A stretch of DNA of 64,000 nucleotides from Spiroplasma culicicola AES-1. GTDB lineage: Bacteria > Bacillota_I > Bacilli_A > Mycoplasmatales > Mycoplasmataceae. Below the pieces are notes generated by a model. It worked only from the letters and a program-made list of their open reading frames with translations, was not told the DNA's origin and searched no databases. Shown piece after piece: positions 9,596 to 19,678 of this stretch (its first letter is position 1; the number at the start of each line of letters is the position of its first letter). The DNA is taken from NCBI RefSeq assembly GCF_000565175.1, contig NZ_CP006681.1:620001-684000 (forward strand), read 5' to 3'. The position numbers and the translations under genes are program-made.

Positions 9596-11233
9596 ATGAG
9601 ATTAGAAAATATTGAAAACTTTAAAGATATATATGGTAAGAAAAATACAAAGCATTTAGGAGAATTGTGTGAAAGTATTAGAGAAACTTTAATCAATCAC
9701 ACTAATGAAAATGGGGGACATATTGGTAGTAGTCTTGGTGTAATTGAATTAACAGTTGCACTTTTAGCACACTATAATTTAGATGATTCAATCATACTAT
9801 TTGACACTGGTCACCAATCACATGTTTATAAATTATTGACTAATCGTAAAAATACTTTTAAAACTCTTGGCCAATATTGTGGAATATCAAATTTTCAAGA
9901 AATGAAAGAAAGCGAATTTGATTGAATATCAAATGGACATAGTGGAACTGCTTTAGCTTATGCATATGCATATAGTAAAGCCAAAACTAAAAAAAATATT
10001 ATCTCCGTTTTAGGAGATGCATCATTTTATGGATCATATTCACATGCTGGACTTATAAATTTATCAAATCTTGATCACAAAAACATCATCATTTTAAATG
10101 ACAATGACCAAGCAATTGGTGAAAATGCAATTCGTATTAATGATATTGAAAAGTATTGTCAATCACTGAATATTGATTATTTAGTTTGTGAACAAGGAAA
10201 TGATATTAAAAGTTTATTAAAAATATTGCATAAAGCAGATGAAATTGAAAATCATGTTTTAATTCATGTCAAAACTGTTAAAGCAAATAAATATAATGGT
10301 ACAAAACCTTTGAGTTTCTTACATACAACTCAAGATGATTTAACAGATACTTATACACAATTAGTGTCTGAACAAATTGAAAAAATATTTGATGAGAATT
10401 CTTATTTAATTTCTCCAGCAATGTTAAATACTTCAAGTTTTAGCAATCTAAAAGAAAAATATCCCGATCAAGTAATTGATTGTGGTATTAATGAAGAGTT
10501 ATGTGCTCTAATTGCTGCAGGTCTTGCAAAAGCTGGTAAAAAAGTTTATGTCTCAGTTTATGCGACATTTTTTCAAAGAATGTTTGACCAATTAGTTCAT
10601 GATATTGTAAGAAATAAACTTCCAATTGTCTTTTTAATCGATAGGGCGGGTATAAATTACAAAGGGGGAGTTAGTCATCATGGAATATATGATGTTAGTT
10701 TAGCTTTAAACTTTAAAGATCACTTACTTTTCCATCCTTTTACTAAAAATGATGTTCAAAATATTGGATATTTAATTAAACAAAATCAAGGTGAATTAAT
10801 GTTTATTCGTTATGAAAAAGAAAAGGTTTATGATTTTGGAGAATACATTTCATTTGATAGTGGTAAATGATATGAATTAATTTACAATAGTGAATACAAA
10901 AAAACTATTATTGCCTATGGTTCTGTTTTAGGCGAATTGTACAATCACATTAAAGAAAACAATTTAGAAATTAATCTGATTAATGCACGATTTTTAAATC
11001 CAATTGACCATGACCTATTGGTAAAACATATTAATAATCAAATGTATATTTATGAGCAAGTAATTGATCGCAATAATTTATTTGCCAATATTCGTTCATA
11101 TTTAACAAATAAAACTGATATTTATCCAATTGCAATAAAAAGTCGCAATGTTGAACAAGGGCAAAAAAGTAACTTGCTTTCTTCACTTGGATTAGATGTC
11201 AGCAAAATACTTCAATATATTGCAAAAAAATAA
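9596..11233 (+). CDS. 1-Deoxyxylulose-5-phosphate synthase-like thiamine-diphosphate enzyme
   Basis: A 545-residue member of the DXS family, shorter than the usual ~620. Conserved blocks in order: GGHIGSSLG, FDTGHQSHVYKLLTNR, NGHSGTALAYAYA, LGDASFYGSYSHAGLINL, ILNDNDQAIGEN, INEELCALIAAGLAKAG (catalytic Glu), YATFFQRMFDQLVHDI and FLIDRAGINYKGGVSHHGIYD. The ThDP/Mg motif normally reads GDG but is GDA here. TGA Trp codons occur. GGTGAGG 8 bases upstream fixes the start. True DXS makes the first precursor of the MEP isoprenoid route or of thiamine and pyridoxal; no other MEP gene is in the window. The reaction may differ in this divergent copy. Confidence 0.8.
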
Positions 11234-11239
11234 AGTTTA

Positions 11240-11285
11240 AAAAAGCTTGTAGAATTGACATTAATCAATTCTACAAGCTTTTTAT
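11240..11285. terminator. Strong bidirectional hairpin terminator
   Basis: An 18-bp perfect stem (AAAAGCTTGTAGAATTGA and its complement) lies between convergent genes, with A and T runs on either side. Confidence 0.9.
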
Positions 11286-11289
11286 TTAA

Positions 11290-11469
11290 CTATTTGTTAT
11301 TATTTTTTAGTTTTTGAATCTCAAGTTTTAGAGCATCAATTTGATCTTGATAATCTTTTTTTAGTTCAAAATTTTCTAACTTTTGATCTGCAAGTTTATT
11401 TTTAATTTCAACTAACTCTGTACTTTGTTGAACATAAAGTCTTTCACATTCTTTTGTGAGTCTTGGCAT
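11290..11469 (-). CDS. Small coiled-coil protein, 59 aa
   Basis: MPRLTKECERLYVQQ starts a short, highly charged helix with heptad-like leucines (LADQKLENFEL, IDALKLEIQKL) and a polar KNNNK end. I choose this start because AAAAAGGAGAATATT stands just before the ATG; the frame is open further upstream, but those ATGs have no ribosome site. The upstream open frame looks like the remnant of another protein (see 11470-11740). The role is unknown; a leucine-zipper-like oligomer is plausible. Confidence 0.5.
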   Translation of the reverse strand: MPRLTKECERLYVQQSTELVEIKNKLADQKLENFELKKDYQDQIDALKLEIQKLKNNNK

Positions 11470-11780
11470 AATATTCTCCTTTTTAACAATAAATTCATTA
11501 TAAGATTTAACATATTTGTTAAATTTAGCAAACTGTTTTGTTTGCATTTTTATTATATCATTGTCAAAAGTTGAGATTCAAATCATATTTATTTCATCAA
11601 AACCAACATTAAACTTTTGTTTCATAAAATTTATAAATAAAATATAATCCTTATCTACATCAAATTCTCTCTTATTAAGTCATTGTTGCACATAAGCGAT
11701 CTTTTACTTTAACACTATTGTCTGTTTGATTTTGATTCATTACTAAGGAATTTAATTTGATATTTTCATTAATATTTTTG
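11470..11780 (-). pseudogene. Probable gene remnant upstream of the coiled-coil gene
   Basis: On the minus strand, an open stretch encodes QQWLNKREFDVDKDYILFIN and continues into the small gene. A second frame just upstream reads NINENIKLNSLVMNQNQTDN before hitting a stop. A single frame change near 11700 would join them. The piece has no start codon with a ribosome site. 'WLNKREFDVDKDYILF' recalls the core of phage AntA/AntB antirepressors (W-I-x-x-R-I-x-x-x-F-x-E-x-x-D-Y), a weak resemblance only. Confidence 0.3.
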
Positions 11781-11945
11781 GCACTTTTTTCACCCCATTA
11801 TTGTTATCGTCAAAAAAAGATGAAAATGTACAATTATTTTCATCTTTTATGCCTAAAAACAATGGTTTTTTACCTTTCATATCAAATAAATAGTCATTTT
11901 TATTTGATATAATTAACTCGACAAATTTTTTGAGGTGTGATATTT
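11548..11945. other. Intergenic region of ~400 bases
   Basis: It holds the remnant described above (minus strand, to about 11780), a hairpin at 11815-11848, and the promoter area of the plus-strand gene at 11946 (AT-rich, TATAATTAAC at about 11908-11917). No tRNA or other gene is visible. Confidence 0.5.
11815..11848 (-). terminator. Hairpin with minus-strand T-run
   Basis: Arms AAAAGATGAAAAT / ATTTTCATCTTTT; read on the minus strand it is followed by TTTTTTTGACGATAA. The same hairpin-plus-GACGATAA context occurs after valS at 30151-30185. No minus-strand gene ends here now, so it may be left from a lost gene. Confidence 0.5.
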
Positions 11946-13790
11946 ATGAGGCAAGTACAAGATAAAAACTATTTTTTAAATAAACTCTTAAAAGATAGAG
12001 AAATTAATCAGCTTTTAGAAGGACAATCTCAAAAGAATATTAATGGTTTTATTGATAACTTAAAAGAAATCAAAAAAATTCTACACATCAAAGAGCAAAC
12101 TGATAAAAAGATTTTAGAAGAATATAATAAACTAATTGTTATCCCAAGTGGTAGTGAAGAGACTTTAATAAGAGAATTACATCAATTTAATAAAGCAATG
12201 TATGATTGACCAGATTACTATACTTTAGATTTTGGAGTAAAAAATGCAACTGGACAAACTGAGAAACAATTTAAACCTGAAATTGAAGATAGTGTTGCTA
12301 AAAGAATGGCTCAATCTGAAAGATTATTAGCCCAAAAACAAGGTAAACACCGCCAAAAGATTGAACAAGAAGCAGAGCAATTAAATAGTGTTGAAAAAAG
12401 AAAAATGTTAGCTCAACAACTTGAAGAAGACACTATTGACAGTGAAGAACTTGCAACTGCTTTTAGTGAAATGATTGTTAATGCAAAGCAAAATTTAGAA
12501 ACTAATCTTTTAAAAGCACAAGATGAACAAAACAAATTACTCACAAAATTAGCTTTTGAATTTGAACGAGATTCAATTGATAAAGCTATGAAATTATTAG
12601 ATACTCCAAACTTTGAAGAAGAAGGACTATGAAGTCCTGGACAAAAAGATAAAAAAGGTGATTTAGAAGTAGCAAATCAAAATAATGAAAGCCCCGAAAA
12701 TGAAGAAGATTATTTTGATATTGATATTGAAGATGAAGAATATTATCAAAAGAGATTTAAATATGAAAATAATTTAAAAGAAGTTGAATTTGAAGCAGAT
12801 CATAGTTGAAATAAAAATGAATTAAATTCATTTGAAGCAAATAGTGCTGCTGCATATTTAAGTCGAATAAATAATTTTGATCCTTCACAATCTTTAAAAA
12901 ATGGTGAGCAAAAAATATTTAGAACAAAACTCGCAAACTTACCTTTAGATTTTAATGAACCTTTAGAAGAGTTAGATATTTTATTAGATGAAAATAATTT
13001 ACCAATTGAATTTGAAAAAGAAAAAATATATTTTGATTTAATTAATCAAGCAGTTGAAAATTGAAATTCAAAACAAAAAGAAGTATTTAAAACTTCAGAA
13101 AAACAAAATGTAAAAAAAGGTGAAGCAATAAAATTGCCAAAAAATATTTTAGGACTTTCTCAACCATATATCCATGAAAGTACAACTGAATTTGAGCCAA
13201 CACTTGAAAATATAAAAGAGCTTGATAGTGAAAATGTCAAACGTTTAAGTGATGAAGAACTGACAATGGTTACAGAAATTTGAGAACGTGATCCAATTGA
13301 TCCTTTAAGATATGATGATTTATCTGATTTTGAAAAACGTTTAATAAGTGCTCCAATTAAAACTAAAGATTTAAAAAAAGGTGAATGACTTTCTGAAATT
13401 CATGATGAGATTATGGAAAAGGACAATTCAATTTTAAAAGATGCACAAGAAATTATTGTTGATTCTGAAGAAGAAAAACTTGAACAGTTAAGTGATATTA
13501 AAAATAATTTAGATGAGGGAAATTATGGTAAATTAAATTTATCTAAACCAATGGCAATTACTTGTGCACGTTATATGAAAAAATTAAATTATTTAAAAAA
13601 AGGATTTGAAAAATCATATGGTTCAGAATTATTTAAAAAGATTCGCGATTGAATTGCACAAGAAAATTTAATGTATGAAAATGCAGAAAGAAATAATCGA
13701 ATTAGAAAATTAAAAACAAAAAGATTTAAAACTCAAAAATCTGTTTTGCAAAAACAAAGACTTAAAGAAATTTTTAAAGTAAAAAAATAA
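11946..13790 (+). CDS. Hypothetical acidic, coiled-coil protein, 614 aa
   Basis: I do not recognise this gene. It encodes a large cytoplasmic protein without signal peptide or membrane helix. Residues ~115-220 are strongly charged and heptad-like (KRMAQSERLLAQKQGKHRQK onward), typical of a long coiled coil. The middle (~225-275) is very acidic (NEEDYFDIDIEDEEYY). The C-terminal 40 residues are strongly basic (RIRKLKTKRFKTQKS). An acidic middle with a basic tail suggests a scaffold or a nucleic-acid-binding protein. GAGGTG precedes the ATG at 11946. tlyA follows 18 bases after the stop with AAAGGAGA, so the gene is in an operon with tlyA, dinB and sprT-like. Confidence 0.6.
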
Positions 13791-13808
13791 TTTAAAGGAG
13801 AAATTAAA

Positions 13809-14630
13809 ATGAAAAAAAGATTGGATCAAATTTTATTAGACATGCAATTAGTTGACAATCGCAATAAAGCACGTAGTTTTATTATTGATAATAAAGTGAT
13901 TGTTAATAATGAAAAAGTAACTAAGCCTGGAACAATGTTTGATCCAGAAAAAATAAAAATTTCTCTTTTACTTGAAGAAAAAGAATACGTGAGTAGGGCA
14001 GGTAAAAAACTTGATAAGGCAATTAAAGTTTGAAATATAAATTTAGAAAATAAAGTTTGTTTAGACATTGGAAGTTCAACTGGGGGATTTACAGATTGTT
14101 GTTTACACTTTGGAGCTAACTTTGTTTATGCAGTTGACGTTGGAACAAATCAACTTGATTGAAAGTTAAGAAGTAATCCCAAAGTTAAGTCAATGGAAAA
14201 AACAAATTTTAGAAATGTAACAAAAAATTTTTTTGAACAAGAAATTAATTTCTTTTGTTGTGATGTAAGTTTTATTTCTGTAGAAAAAATATTATTACCT
14301 TTAAAAGATATTGTCAATGATCAAACTGATGGAATAATTTTAATTAAACCTCAATTTGAATCTGATAAAGAAGATGTTAAGAATGGAAAAATAAATTCTA
14401 AGGAAGGTCATTTAAAAAGTATTGAGCGTGTCATTAATTATTGTAGTCAAAATAACCTTTATGTTAATGATATTAATTTTTCTCCAATTCTTGGAAATAA
14501 GAAAAAAAATATTGAATACTTATGTTGAATAAAAAAAGAAAATAATTTTAAAAATCAAAATCAATTTGATATTCAAAAATTAATTAACGATTGTTGAAAA
14601 TATTTTGAGAACTATGATGATGAAAAATAA
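13809..14630 (+). CDS. tlyA: TlyA-family rRNA 2'-O-methyltransferase
   Basis: A 273-residue protein with an N-terminal S4 RNA-binding domain ([20 protein letters not shown], residues ~3-60, with [11 protein letters not shown]) and a FtsJ-like methyltransferase domain ([19 protein letters not shown] as the SAM site, [33 protein letters not shown]). TlyA methylates ribose in 16S and/or 23S rRNA; it was first named a hemolysin. dinB starts within its last codons (overlap ~17 bases), which implies coupled translation. Confidence 0.92.
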
Positions 14631-15930
14631 AAAAGTAATTTTTCTTTTAGACATGGATGCTTTCTTTGCAAGTTGTCATATGGCAGTTGATCCTTCTCTT
14701 AAAAATAAAAATTTAGTAGTCTCTTCACCAAATAGACGAGCAATAATTACAACTGCAAGCTATAATGCAAGAAGTTTTGGAATTAGAGCAGGAATGCCAA
14801 TGTTCAAAGCTAAAGAACTTTGCCCTGATATTTTTCCAGTTAACAGTGACTTTAGTTTATATATTAATTTTTCGCAAAAAGTTTTTGATGTTATCTATAA
14901 TAACTTTACAAAAAAAATTGAAGTTGCTTCAATTGATGAATGTTATTTAGATGTGACTCATGTATGAAAAAAATATAAGACAGTTAAAAAATTAGCAGAA
15001 GCTATTAAAAATAAAATTCATCAAGAATTAAATTTAACTTGTTCAATTGGAATTAGTACAAATAAATTTTTAGCAAAAACTTGTGTTGATTTTAATAAAC
15101 CAAACGGAGTTTCAATTTTGTTACCTGAAGATATCAGTTCAACTTTATGACCTTTACCTGTTGAAAGAATGTTTATGATTGGTCCTTTAACGACTAAAAC
15201 TTTAAATGAAAACAATATTTTTACAATTGAACAGCTTGCTTTAAGTGATGTCAATAACATAATTCAACTCTTAGGAAAAAGGGGACTTACATTATGAAGT
15301 TGAGCCAATGGAATTGGAGACGATAATGTTGAACATGAATCAAATGAACTTAAATCAATTGGAAATGAGTTTACACTAAACTACACAACAGCAAATCCTG
15401 AAGAAATTGAAGAAATGATTTATGAATTAAGTTTAAAAGTTTCACAACGTGCTAGAAAAAGATTTTTAAAGGGAAAAACTATTGCTATTATTATTAAATA
15501 TGCAAATAATAATAGGGGATTTGATTTAAAGCAACGTAAAAAACACAATACCAAACAAGAAACGATTAATGAGGTGACCAATAATGTTGAAAAAATTTAT
15601 TCAGTTGCCAAAGAATGCTTTTATGAATTATGAAATGGAGAACAAATTTTACTTGTTGGTGTGAGATTAACTAATCTAATTGATTCAATTCAAGATAAAA
15701 AACAATTAAGTTTTGAAGATATTGACTTAAATGATACTTTAAATTTAAATGATATTGGCAAAATTATTTATGATCTTGAATTAAAATTTGGTAAGAAATT
15801 AATCTTTACAGCAGATCAATTAATTAAATTTAATGACAAAAATAGAAGTCAAAGTAAATATTTGAAAAATGATAATGTTCATATCTCAAATGAAGAAATA
15901 ATCAAAAAATGACAAAAACATAAAAGATAG
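14614..15930 (+). CDS. dinB: Y-family DNA polymerase IV
   Basis: A 438-residue translesion polymerase. Catalytic carboxylates are in FLLDMDAFFASC (first Asp) and VASIDECYLDVTH (Asp-Glu pair). SYNARSFGIRAGMPMFKAKELCP is the finger region, and CSIGISTNKFLAKTCVDFNKPNG the palm/thumb. The usual 'DMDAFFAAVE' has Cys-His here (FFASCHMAV), seen in some Firmicute DinB. Three ATG codons in a row (14614, 14617, 14620) make the exact start uncertain; the first is used. The gene overlaps tlyA and is followed by a SprT-like protease gene 18 bases on. Confidence 0.92.
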
Positions 15931-15948
15931 AAATAGGGGGCTTAGCTT

Positions 15949-16590
15949 ATGCAAAATTTTATAAATATTGATGATTTTATCCTTGAAATACGTTTAATTC
16001 ATAATCAATTAAATGCCCTATTATTTAAAAACTATTTAAAACCTGTTAAATTTGTTGTTGAAGATAATCGCCGTATTAAAAAGAAGCATACTTTAGGTTC
16101 TTTTATGCCAAATAGTGGTTATTTAGATCAAGACAATAGCATGCAAATAGTAATTTACACTTTATGTTTAAATGGAGATTATTACAGTATTATTGCAACT
16201 TTAATTCATGAAATGGTCCACCAATATAACTTCCAAAAAGGCATTAAAGATACTGAAAATAATGGTCGCCATAACAAAAACTTTCGCGATACTGCTTTAT
16301 CAGTAGGTTTATACATTGAACCAACTGTTAGAGGAGACAAAACCAATAGTCATGGTCTTGGATTTGCTTTTACTAAATTAAGTGATTATTTAAAACACAT
16401 TATTGACAATAAATTAGACTTCAATAAAGAAGTCTTAAAGTTAAAACATCACGCAGCGCTTAATATCAAAGAAGATAAAAGAATTGCATATCGATGTGAG
16501 GGATGTGACTTTCGTGTTACTACTAAACAGAATGTAAGGTTAAAGTGCTTAGATTGTAATTTAGAATTATTAAAAACAATTAAATCTTAA
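15949..16590 (+). CDS. SprT-like zinc metalloprotease
   Basis: A 213-residue protein with the zincin motif HEMVHQYN (residues 87-94) and the pattern of SprT-like/Spartan proteins. The C-terminus is a four-cysteine zinc ribbon (RCEGC...KCLDC, ~183-205). Family members in eukaryotes cut DNA-protein crosslinks; bacterial ones are little studied, and many are carried by mobile elements. The operon with dinB (DNA damage tolerance) supports a repair role. AGGGGG precedes the start. The extension between motif and ribbon is normal for the family. Confidence 0.85.
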   Translation: MQNFINIDDFILEIRLIHNQLNALLFKNYLKPVKFVVEDNRRIKKKHTLGSFMPNSGYLDQDNSMQIVIYTLCLNGDYYSIIATLIHEMVHQYNFQKGIKDTENNGRHNKNFRDTALSVGLYIEPTVRGDKTNSHGLGFAFTKLSDYLKHIIDNKLDFNKEVLKLKHHAALNIKEDKRIAYRCEGCDFRVTTKQNVRLKCLDCNLELLKTIKS

Positions 16591-16601
16591 TAGTTATAAA
16601 T

Positions 16602-16631
16602 AAAAGTGCATATGTACATATACACTTTTAG
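16602..16631 (+). terminator. Hairpin terminator after the SprT-like gene
   Basis: Arms AAAAGTGCATAT / ATATACACTTTT (one mismatch) around GTAC, ending in T. Confidence 0.65.
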
Positions 16632-16694
16632 ATAATAATATACATTAATAAGGTATTTATATCTATTTTAAAAAATGATATTATTAATATAACT

Positions 16695-16713
16695 TACATC
16701 ACCCTTTGATGTA
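16695..16713 (+). promoter_or_regulatory. Perfect 7-bp inverted repeat before the 324-aa protein gene
   Basis: TACATCA-ccctt-TGATGTA followed by CTTTTTATT. It could be an operator or a short attenuator in the leader of the gene at 16773; the preceding gene already has a terminator. Confidence 0.4.
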
Positions 16714-16772
16714 CTTTTTATTACTTATTTTTATTATAAAAAACTATTTTTTATGAATGGAGGATTACTAAT

Positions 16773-17747
16773 ATGGGAGCATTTTCACCAAAATTTTGTC
16801 CAACTCACTTAACAATTCATGTCTGTGACTTACAAGATATAACAAAAAAAGTTGCTTCTATAGAAGATGATCTAGGAGCAAAAGTTAGACGTTTACATGG
16901 AACTCAAACTGAAGAAGAAGTTGAAGCTGCTGCTGCAAAAAGAAAACATCAACCAGGTTCTTTGGGAGATATTTTAGAAAAAGCAAAACAAAAAGCTGCT
17001 CAAGAAAGAGAAAAAGTAAATTTAACTGGGGGAGTTGCTGGAGATGATGCCATGATACCAGTTCCAGAAAGTGAAATTACAGATAGAATGGCTGCTTTAC
17101 GTGCCAAAATGATGGGTGGAGGAGCCTCACCAGTAAGTGAAACCCCCTCTCCTACTTTAAATTCTACAACTGGGGGATTGGGCGATGTTATTCAAAAAGC
17201 ACGCCAACATCAATTTGATAATCCCGAACCTGAGTATCAGGTCCCAGAGCGCTCTAAAACTGGTGAACAAGATTACAAACACTTACCACGTGGTAATAAG
17301 CCTTCTGCAGTCTTAAAAGACCTTGATTTAGACCTTTTAAATGAAAGTGATATCAAAAATACATCAAATAAATCAAGTAAAACCCCTAATTTATTTGATC
17401 AAGAAGAAATTAATAATGTTAGTCAAGTAATGGAATCTTCAGTTGATGAGCCAATCATAAAAAAGGAAGTTTCAACTAGTGAAGAAGATATCAAAAAAGT
17501 CTTTACTGAAGAAGAAACTCAAGAATTAATTCAATCAGCTGTTAAAGAGGCATTAAAACAAGTTGGCTTAATTGATAGTAATAATAAACCAAAAAAAGTT
17601 ATTAGTCCTAAAGCAAGTTCAACTAAAAAACAACCTTCAACTGCAAAAAAAACAACATCTACTAAAACTGTTGCTAAACCAAAAGCAGAAGTTAGAAAAG
17701 ATGAAAATTTTAAAGTTGATAAAACAAAAATACCTGATTTAAAATAA
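16773..17747 (+). CDS. Hypothetical disordered protein with N-terminal CxxHxxxHxC and a repeated motif
   Basis: A 324-residue cytoplasmic protein that I cannot assign. The first 20 residues contain Cys9, His12, His16 and Cys18, spaced like a small metal site. Two copies of G-x-LGD-(I/V)-(L/I)-x-KA-(K/R)-Q appear at 62-73 and 135-145. The central part is Pro/Ser/Gly-rich. Residues ~225-265 form an acidic helix, and the last ~60 are Lys/Ser/Thr/Pro-rich (KASSTKKQPSTAKKTTSTK), like histone-type tails. Base composition is noticeably richer in G and C than its neighbours. GGAGG precedes the ATG. The gene is monocistronic with its own terminator. Confidence 0.65.
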   Translation: MGAFSPKFCPTHLTIHVCDLQDITKKVASIEDDLGAKVRRLHGTQTEEEVEAAAAKRKHQPGSLGDILEKAKQKAAQEREKVNLTGGVAGDDAMIPVPESEITDRMAALRAKMMGGGASPVSETPSPTLNSTTGGLGDVIQKARQHQFDNPEPEYQVPERSKTGEQDYKHLPRGNKPSAVLKDLDLDLLNESDIKNTSNKSSKTPNLFDQEEINNVSQVMESSVDEPIIKKEVSTSEEDIKKVFTEEETQELIQSAVKEALKQVGLIDSNNKPKKVISPKASSTKKQPSTAKKTTSTKTVAKPKAEVRKDENFKVDKTKIPDLK

Positions 17748-17774
17748 AAACTAGTTCTTAAGAACTAGTTTTTT
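17746..17774 (+). terminator. Hairpin terminator
   Basis: A perfect palindrome (AAAAACTAGTTCTTAAGAAC... symmetric) overlapping the stop region and ending in T6. Confidence 0.82.
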
Positions 17775-17847
17775 CAATTCTATTAGCAATATATGACATA
17801 TTAATAAAATTTTAGAGTGTTAGCATATAACCATAGGAGGAAATAAT

Positions 17848-18444
17848 ATGAAAATTTTACATATTGGTTATCAAGGAAAACTTGGTACAAGATTATCAAA
17901 CGAATTAACAAATAGAAAAATTGAAACAATTAAATTTGAGGGAGACGCATTAAACTATCAAAATTTATTAACTCAAGCACAAGGAGTTGATATAATAGTT
18001 TCAACAGTTGGTGCAAATAGTGTTGAAGATTTTGAAACTATTGCAAAAAATGTAATTAAAATTGCAACAGACTTAAATATTAGAGTATTGTGATCTGGAG
18101 GTGCAGCTACTTTAATTCAAAAAGATGGAACAAGAATTGCTGACTTAGACATTAATACTTTCCCTGAAGAATTAAAAGGATGAATCCCTGCTGTTTATGG
18201 ACATGCTAAAGTTTTAGATTTGTTTAAAGCAAGTCCAATAAACTGAACATTCATGTCCCCTGCTTTAGATTTTCAAGATATTGAACCAATTGGTGATGTT
18301 AAAGTTATGAAAACTGATGAAGCATTATATAATTCACAAAATAATAGTTTTGCAAGTTATATTAGTGGAGCAAAAGCATTAGCAGATGAACTTGAAAATC
18401 CAAGATATTTAAATTCACGATTTACAATTGTAGAAGAAGGATAA
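17848..18444 (+). CDS. Rossmann-fold NAD(P)-binding protein (NmrA/BLVRB-like)
   Basis: A 198-residue protein with an N-terminal dinucleotide site MKILHIGYQGKLGTRL (G-x-x-G-x-x-G). 'GVDIIVSTVGANS' and 'IRVLWSGGAATL' are the next core strands; there is no clear YxxxK catalytic pair, as in atypical short-chain dehydrogenases of the YwnB/NmrA type. Such proteins act as quinone or flavin reductases or as redox sensors. TAGGAGG is ideal. The adaA-like gene starts 3 bases after its stop, so the two are one unit: the regulator and an oxidoreductase. Confidence 0.75.
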
Positions 18445-18447
18445 AAT

Positions 18448-18999
18448 ATGAGAAAAATAACCGATAAGGAATATAAAGAAATCACAGTAAAAAATACAAA
18501 TTCTATTGATGTCTTTTATTTTGGCAATATTAATACCAAAATCATGTGTCTTTCAACTTGTGATTCAAAACGACCACTTCAAAAAAATTGTGTCGTTTTT
18601 GAAACAGCTGAGCAAGGATTTGAACATAAATATCGCCCTTGTAAACGATGTCAACATATTAAATATAAAAGAAATTATACAAGTAATTGAAAAGAAGAAT
18701 TAAAAAACTACATTGAAGATAATTTCTATTATGATCTAAATTTAGATGAACTAAGTCAACAAATTGGAATTAGTAAATTTCATCTAGTTAGAAGTTTTAA
18801 ACAGTTATATAACATAACACCCATTGATTTCTTAATTAAAACTCGATTACAAATAGCAAATGATATTATATTAAAAGACAAAAAAACAATAACAGACGTT
18901 GCTTTAGAAGTTGGGTTTAATTCTTATTATCATTTTTCAAAAAGCTATAAAAAATATTTTAATCAATCTCCTACTTTAAGTCGACAAAATCTTAAATAG
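18448..18999 (+). CDS. AdaA-type methylphosphotriester sensor / AraC-family regulator
   Basis: A 183-residue two-domain protein. The N-terminal Ada zinc domain has Cys34 and Cys38 (IMCLSTCDSKRP) and Cys65 and Cys68 (YRPCKRCQH); in Ada, the first of these takes a methyl group from damaged DNA and switches the protein to an activator. The C-terminal ~100 residues are a double AraC helix-turn-helix (NLDELSQQIGISKFHLVRSF and TITDVALEVGFNSYYHFSKSY). No O6-methylguanine methyltransferase or AlkA is fused or adjacent. Co-transcribed with the Rossmann protein. It may activate its own promoter. Confidence 0.87.
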
Positions 19000-19002
19000 T
19001 TT

Positions 19003-19035
19003 AAAAATGCGATTCTTTAACTGAATCGCATTTTT
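19003..19035. terminator. Bidirectional hairpin terminator
   Basis: 13-bp perfect arms (AAAAATGCGATTC and complement) between the convergent adaA-like and coaE genes. Confidence 0.88.
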
Positions 19036-19606
19036 ATAATATTTTTTTAAATAAATCATCAATGTTTTGATAAAAAACATCAATATCATTATTATTTTCA
19101 AGTATATAGTCAAAGTGATAATCTTTTAATTTATTAAATTGATATTCACTAATCGATTGGATTTCATTGATATTACGTTTATCACGTATCATAACACTAT
19201 CCATACGCTTCTCTTCTTCTTTTTTTAATAAAATCGTTGTATCAAATTTAATATCTAATCCATTAATCATTGCAGCTTCAACTACAATTGCTTGGTACTC
19301 TTCTTTAATTGATTGAATTATTTCAAGAATTCTTTTTGAGATTAATGGTCATACAATACTTGTAAATTGATCATTTAACTTATTATTGCAAAAAACACTT
19401 TCACGTAAAATTTGGCGATTAATTTTTCCTTCTTCAATACTTTGAGGAATATATTTTTTTAAGAAATCAATTACTTGAGGTAGATTAATTACTTCTTTTG
19501 AAACTTCATCTGCTTCAATAACTTTAACGCTTGGATTTGATTTAATGTAATTTAATAAAGTAGTTTTACCACTTCCAATAAAACCGCTTACACCAATTAG
19601 CTTCAT
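19034..19606 (-). CDS. coaE: Dephospho-CoA kinase
   Basis: A 190-residue kinase that adds the 3'-phosphate in the last step of coenzyme A synthesis. The P-loop GFIGSGKTT is at residues 8-16, followed by VIEADEVSKEV (substrate Asp) and RQILRESVF. 'QAIVVEAAMINGLDIKFD' and 'RDKRNI' fit the lid/CoA region. Start 19606 is chosen because GGGAGTG stands upstream and the P-loop then has the normal N-terminal distance; an in-frame ATG 11 codons upstream has no ribosome site. Confidence 0.88.
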
Positions 19607-19634
19607 ACATTCACTCCCATTTTTTGTAAAAAAA

Positions 19635-19661
19635 ATCATTTCATAATGAAATGATTTTAAT
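19635..19661 (-). terminator. Hairpin terminator
   Basis: AAATCATTTC-ataat-GAAATGATTT with a flanking T-run; ends the membrane-protein gene at 19679-21226. Confidence 0.75.
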
Positions 19662-19678
19662 GATATATCTATATCATA

